A DNA stretch of 64,000 bases from Chloroflexota bacterium (GTDB lineage Bacteria > Chloroflexota > Anaerolineae > Promineifilales > Promineifilaceae). The notes under the pieces were generated by a model that was given only the letters and a program-made list of their open reading frames with translations, had not been told where the DNA came from and did not search any database. The stretch covers positions 1 to 64,000 of the forward strand of contig JAGOMA010000013.1 in NCBI GenBank assembly GCA_017993775.1, given 5' to 3'. This document shows positions 60,880 to 64,000 of this stretch, one piece after another. The translations under genes and the position numbers were made by a program. Numbering within the stretch: position 1 is the first letter of the stretch; every line of letters begins with the position of its first letter.

Positions 60880-62022
60880 TTACTCATCCGTCGCCGATGG
60901 GAACAAGATGCACAGGGTATCAAACGGCAGTTGGGTGCTGATATATTCCTCGCCGTTGACCACGGCTTTAACGGCGTAGGGCTGGCCAAGCAGGGGGTTG
61001 GGAAATTGGGCGGTGCAGAGGAGACGGCCGTCACGCACAGCACACGCCCCTTCCTGCCACGCCCCATCCAGCCAATACACCAGGGCCACGTCGGCCAGGC
61101 GCGTGCCGTCTGGCACAGTGACGGCAAAATCCACCGGCGTGACAACCGGCTCGCCCTGGCATTCATCAGCCAGCGGATCGGTCATAATCAGCGGCCCTTG
61201 CTGGTCGACGTTTACCAGCGGGTACGGGTCGCCGGTGGTCAGATCGGGAGAGGCCACGGCCGTTAGTCCGCGCAAATCAGGCAGCGGGCAGCCCACCTCG
61301 TCGGTCGCCACGGTGAAATCCAGGTCCAGTCGATTGGCCCCATCGCCAGTCAGCGAGCGCATTTGCGTGCCGTAACGCAGGTCTACTTCAAACGGCCGCC
61401 AGTCATAGCTGATCACGCCGTCTGTGACCAACGGGCCGCTGTAAGCCGGCAGCCCTTCGACGATCAACCGGTAACTGCCTGATGTGTCCAGCGGCAGGCG
61501 GAACGTCTGGCAGCCGTTGGCGTCGGCCTCGCAGGCCAGGGTTTGGCGATAATTGGTGGGCGTCACGGCCGTTATCGCCACCCCTTCTTCCCCTACCGGC
61601 GATTGCACCCGGATGGTCAGCGGGTCGGGCGTGGTGGGACAGATGGCCAGGGCCAGTTGCAAAGTGACCGCTTGGGTGGTTGCTTCACAGGCTTCCGGGA
61701 AGGTCGCAGGCACGATGACGGCCGTTTCTCCCGTTTGGTAGCCCGGTTTTTCGGCGCGGATCTCATAGCCGCCGCCGCCGCCAGGGATGAGGGCACGGCC
61801 GTTTACCCGCTCCGGCAAATCTTGCCAGCCGCCGCCGTTGACGCGGTAACTGACCTGCACCCGGTCCAGGGCGGCGTTGTTTTCATCGAGGAGGGTGAGG
61901 GCGACGGCCGTTTGGCCGGCATCGTCGCAAGGGACAGGCGTGGGCGTGGGTGCGGCGGCGCAGGCGGCCAGCCAGCCGACCAGCAGCAAAACGAGCAGGG
62001 AAACGTATGGGGACACTTTCAT
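60880..62022 (-). CDS. Lipoprotein with beta-rich domains, function unknown
   Basis: A 380-residue lipoprotein: signal ending in WLAAC (lipid Cys near residue 21), a Pro/Thr linker, then two or three beta-sandwich domains, the first resembling a carboxypeptidase-regulatory/PEGA-like fold (RVQVSYRVNGGGWQD, then YEIRAEKPGYQTGETAVIV). The rest shows DLRYGTQMRSL and a Cys-rich pattern. I do not recognise a specific family. It lies alone upstream of the GMC gene on the same strand, separated by about 50 bp. Confidence 0.7.
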   Translation of the reverse strand: MKVSPYVSLLVLLLVGWLAACAAAPTPTPVPCDDAGQTAVALTLLDENNAALDRVQVSYRVNGGGWQDLPERVNGRALIPGGGGGYEIRAEKPGYQTGETAVIVPATFPEACEATTQAVTLQLALAICPTTPDPLTIRVQSPVGEEGVAITAVTPTNYRQTLACEADANGCQTFRLPLDTSGSYRLIVEGLPAYSGPLVTDGVISYDWRPFEVDLRYGTQMRSLTGDGANRLDLDFTVATDEVGCPLPDLRGLTAVASPDLTTGDPYPLVNVDQQGPLIMTDPLADECQGEPVVTPVDFAVTVPDGTRLADVALVYWLDGAWQEGACAVRDGRLLCTAQFPNPLLGQPYAVKAVVNGEEYISTQLPFDTLCILFPSATDE

Positions 62023-62049
62023 CGACGGTATCTTCCTCGTTACGAATTT

Positions 62050-62199
62050 GCCAAGATTGGTCCAATCTGGCCTGATTGACTGACAAATCTCAGAATTTTA
62101 CCGCGGAGAGCGCAGAGAACGCGGAGGTTTTCTCTGGTACAAACTCCGCGTTGTTCGCGTTCTCCGCGGTTAGACAAGTTTTGTCAGTCAATCAGCCAA
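62050..62199. repeat. Compound intergenic inverted repeat
   Basis: Outer arms around CCTGATTGACTGACAAA (about 62071-62087) and TTTTGTCAGTCAATCAG enclose a second pair around CCGCGGAGAGCGCAGAG and CGCGTTCTCCGCGG (62101-62169). The whole forms one long imperfect hairpin. A GATTGGTCCAATC palindrome stands just before it. This fills the gap between the lipoprotein and LCP genes. Confidence 0.8.
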
Positions 62200-62220
62200 T
62201 CTGAGGACTCAATTGTAGCC

Positions 62221-62254
62221 AGACCTGACAGGTTTGGGAAAACCTGTCAGGTCT
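62221..62254. repeat. GACCTGACAGG hairpin, copy 3
   Basis: AGACCTGACAGGTTT (62221-62235) and AAACCTGTCAGGTCT (62240-62254) are perfect 15-bp arms with a four-base loop, ending 27 bases before the LCP start codon. Confidence 0.9.
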
Positions 62255-62281
62255 GACCCATCTACGCTAAAATCAGGCGGT

Positions 62282-63781
62282 ATGAAGCGCTCCTTTTCCT
62301 GTTATGTAATTTTAATTGGGCTGCTGACGGCCGTCTGGCTGCTGATTGGCTGCCGCCCTACCACGGTCACGGTCTTACCCACGGTGGCGGCGACGGCCGT
62401 TGTCCAAATCGCCACGCCCGCCGCCCCGGCCGACCAACAGCCCATCACCCTGCCCCCCACCAACACCGCCCAACCAACCAAGCCACCCAACCAACCTATC
62501 CAACCAACCACCACCCTGCCGCCCACATTTACGCCACAGCCCACCCCAACGCCGCGGCCGACGATACGGCCGTTTGCCACCATGCAGGCCACCCCGCCAA
62601 CGGCCGTGCCCAGCCCCATGCCCCCCTTCCCCAAAAGCGAGGCCATCACCAACATCGTCCTGGTGGGCAACGACGTGGCCGAACCGCAAGGCGGCCGCAC
62701 CGACAGCATCATCCTGGTATCCATCAACCGCGAGACAAAAACAGCCACCATGCTCTCGCTGCCGCGCGATTTGTATGTGGTGATTCCCGGCTGGCAAATG
62801 ACCAAAATCAACCTGGCCCTGCCCCACGGCCACGGCGTCGATTACCCCGGCGCAGGCGGCGGCCTGCTGAAAGATACCATCGAATACAACCTGGGCATCC
62901 CGGTCGATTATTACGCGCGCATCGGCTTTGACGGCTTCAAAAGCGTCGTCGACGCCGTGGGCGGCGTGGAGGTGGTGGTTACTTGCGCCCTGCGCGACTG
63001 GCGGCTCAAGTCGCCAGAATCAGACCAGACAGTCGAGGAAAATTGGGAGCAGTTTACCCTGGAACCGGGCGTTTATGCGATGGATGGCGACCTGGCGCTC
63101 TGGTATGCACGTTCGCGGCGCACCACCAACGATTTTGAGCGCGGCCGGCGGCAGCAGCAGGTGCTGCGGGCCATCTTTGATCGCGGCCTGGACCAAAATA
63201 TCATCGCCGACATCCCCGATTTGTGGCGCGTGTATCGGGAGGCGGTAGAAACGGACCTGACGCTGCCGGTGGTACTGGAACTGGCCGCCCTGGCCCCGGC
63301 CGTGCGCGAGAACGGCGTTCAGCATTTGGCCATCGCCGGGGATGCGGTGCAGTCGTGGCAGGAACCGGGGACAGGTTGGTCGACGCAGTTGTTAAGGCCG
63401 GAAACGGCCGTGCCCATTCTGCGCCGGGTCATGCAGCCGCCCGCCCTCAACCGCGCCACCCGCCCGCCCATCGTCGTAGAAATCGTCACCGACAACGAAG
63501 ACCTATACCGGCAAATGGCTGAAAATTTGTCCTGGTATGGCTTTGTGCCGCGCTTTAAGCCCACAAACGACCCGCCACCGGCCCACACGCGCATCGACTA
63601 CTTCGGTCCGAATTTCAAGGGGTCGTACAGCGAACTGTTGAGCTGGCTGTTCAAACAAAGGGCAACGGCCGTTAACCTGACTCCCGACGCAGCCAGCAGC
63701 GCCAACTACCGCGTCACTTTGGGCTACGACGCCGACCCCTGCCTGCCCTCTTTTGTGGCCCCGGTTGGGGAAAATCCTTAA
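62282..63781 (+). CDS. LytR-CpsA-Psr (LCP) family protein
   Basis: A 499-residue membrane-anchored enzyme expected to transfer lipid-linked glycopolymers onto peptidoglycan or a related cell-surface acceptor. One N-terminal helix (about 6-22) is followed by a Pro/Thr linker (about 40-110) and the LCP core (about 115-330: GGRTDSIILVSI, SLPRDLYVVIPG, MTKINLALPHG, YARSRRTTNDFERGRRQQQV). The core holds the conserved arginines and aspartates for the pyrophosphate lipid. A LytR_C-like domain (about 390-480) follows. The ATG at 62282 is favoured as it begins the signal helix directly; a start at 62234 would translate a hairpin. Confidence 0.92.
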   Translation: MKRSFSCYVILIGLLTAVWLLIGCRPTTVTVLPTVAATAVVQIATPAAPADQQPITLPPTNTAQPTKPPNQPIQPTTTLPPTFTPQPTPTPRPTIRPFATMQATPPTAVPSPMPPFPKSEAITNIVLVGNDVAEPQGGRTDSIILVSINRETKTATMLSLPRDLYVVIPGWQMTKINLALPHGHGVDYPGAGGGLLKDTIEYNLGIPVDYYARIGFDGFKSVVDAVGGVEVVVTCALRDWRLKSPESDQTVEENWEQFTLEPGVYAMDGDLALWYARSRRTTNDFERGRRQQQVLRAIFDRGLDQNIIADIPDLWRVYREAVETDLTLPVVLELAALAPAVRENGVQHLAIAGDAVQSWQEPGTGWSTQLLRPETAVPILRRVMQPPALNRATRPPIVVEIVTDNEDLYRQMAENLSWYGFVPRFKPTNDPPPAHTRIDYFGPNFKGSYSELLSWLFKQRATAVNLTPDAASSANYRVTLGYDADPCLPSFVAPVGENP

Positions 63782-63848
63782 ATCGTTCGTTGTGAACATT
63801 CTTCGTCACATTATCATGTAAAACAAAATAGAATTTCAGGAGGCTTTG

Positions 63849-64000
63849 ATGACTAATCCGCAAACAGCTTTACGTGTACAACTGGAAGAAAGCCGGCGAG
63901 AGCTACTGCGTGTGTTGGCTGGGTTGAGCGAGGCGGAGTGGGAAACGGCCGTTTACGCCGAAGGAACCACCTGGCAGGTTATCGACCTGCTGCGCCATCT
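63849..64000 (+). CDS. DinB-like/maleylpyruvate isomerase N-terminal domain protein, partial
   Basis: The first 50 codons of a gene cut by the window edge. The visible part reads as a helix with LRVQLEESRRELLRVLAGLS followed by W-x-x-x-V-Y and W-Q-V-I-D-L-L-R-H-L, the first two helices of the DinB/YfiT-like metal-binding fold (the terminal His is the first metal ligand). CAGGAGG precedes the ATG. An extended ACGGCCGT palindrome (63945-63952) encodes T-A-V. The substrate is not known. Confidence 0.7.
   Translation, partial: MTNPQTALRVQLEESRRELLRVLAGLSEAEWETAVYAEGTTWQVIDLLRH

Noticed and set aside
62282..62620. Pro/Thr-rich region of the LCP protein as a separate short gene
   Set aside because: It is in frame with the signal helix and the LCP core and is a normal extracytoplasmic linker.

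Overview
The window reads as chromosomal DNA of a member of the Chloroflexota, most likely in or near the Anaerolineae/Ardenticatenia. That placement is inferred from gene content and style: MoxR/DUF58/Bat-type clusters, a DUF6391 protein, an LCP-family protein, a sugar ABC operon without its own ATPase, many hybrid histidine kinases, moderately high G+C, and very repeat-rich spacers. I see no rRNA, tRNA, CRISPR array, insertion sequence, prophage or integration site. About 60 protein genes are present, and the last is cut by the window edge.

Layout: 24-1525 HMG-CoA lyase and a rhodanese. 1894-6158 a PhnD-like binding lipoprotein with two histidine kinases, one of them headed by a receiver. 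6246-8560 a GH1 beta-glucosidase and an aldose-epimerase-fold protein. 8925-12000 a TetR regulator and a three-gene ABC exporter, with a readable promoter and operator. 12265-15301 two oxidoreductases and two small membrane proteins. 15657-25451 a large MoxR-DUF58-VWA-TPR-BatD-BatE cluster, followed by a two-component pair (25654-27762). 27829-32196 a sugar ABC operon whose binding protein is an in-frame tandem duplication. 32427-35863 a hybrid kinase and an unusual HTH-receiver regulator. 36164-40417 secreted or membrane proteins (DUF2202, haem-binding, subtilase). 40607-43939 a quinate-dehydrogenase-like protein, an NTP transferase, a PAP2 phosphatase and a deoxynucleoside kinase fused to a MazG-like domain. 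44141-48284 a membrane protein, then a divergent operon of regulator, PLDc_N protein, ABC ATPase and a YhfC-ABC permease fusion. 48599-49021 an orphan Flp pilin. 49298-55557 a same-strand run of GGT-like, DUF711, MurE-like, DUF6391 and HolA genes. 55635-62022 a PLP enzyme, an unknown protein, a two-component pair overlapped by a GMC oxidoreductase, and a lipoprotein. 62282-64000 an LCP protein and the start of a DinB-like gene.

The strongest unexplained signal is at the DNA level. The octamer ACGGCCGT, a perfect palindrome, is scattered through the whole window. I counted 23 copies by eye in the first 10 kb and 47 in the first 20 kb, against about 0.5 expected by base composition in 20 kb. 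It lies in all three codon frames (reading T-A-V, N-G-R or R-P), on genes of both orientations, and in spacers, sometimes inside longer palindromes of up to 18 bp. This resembles the HIP1 palindrome of cyanobacteria but with a different sequence. A second layer is made of several families of intergenic hairpins and degenerate short tandem repeats that sit between genes and occasionally run into coding sequence.

At the gene level the most unusual items are the 852-residue double sugar-binding lipoprotein, the YhfC-ABC permease fusion, the kinase-MazG fusion, the pseudo-receiver hybrid kinase with its HTH-receiver partner, and the expanded Bat cluster.
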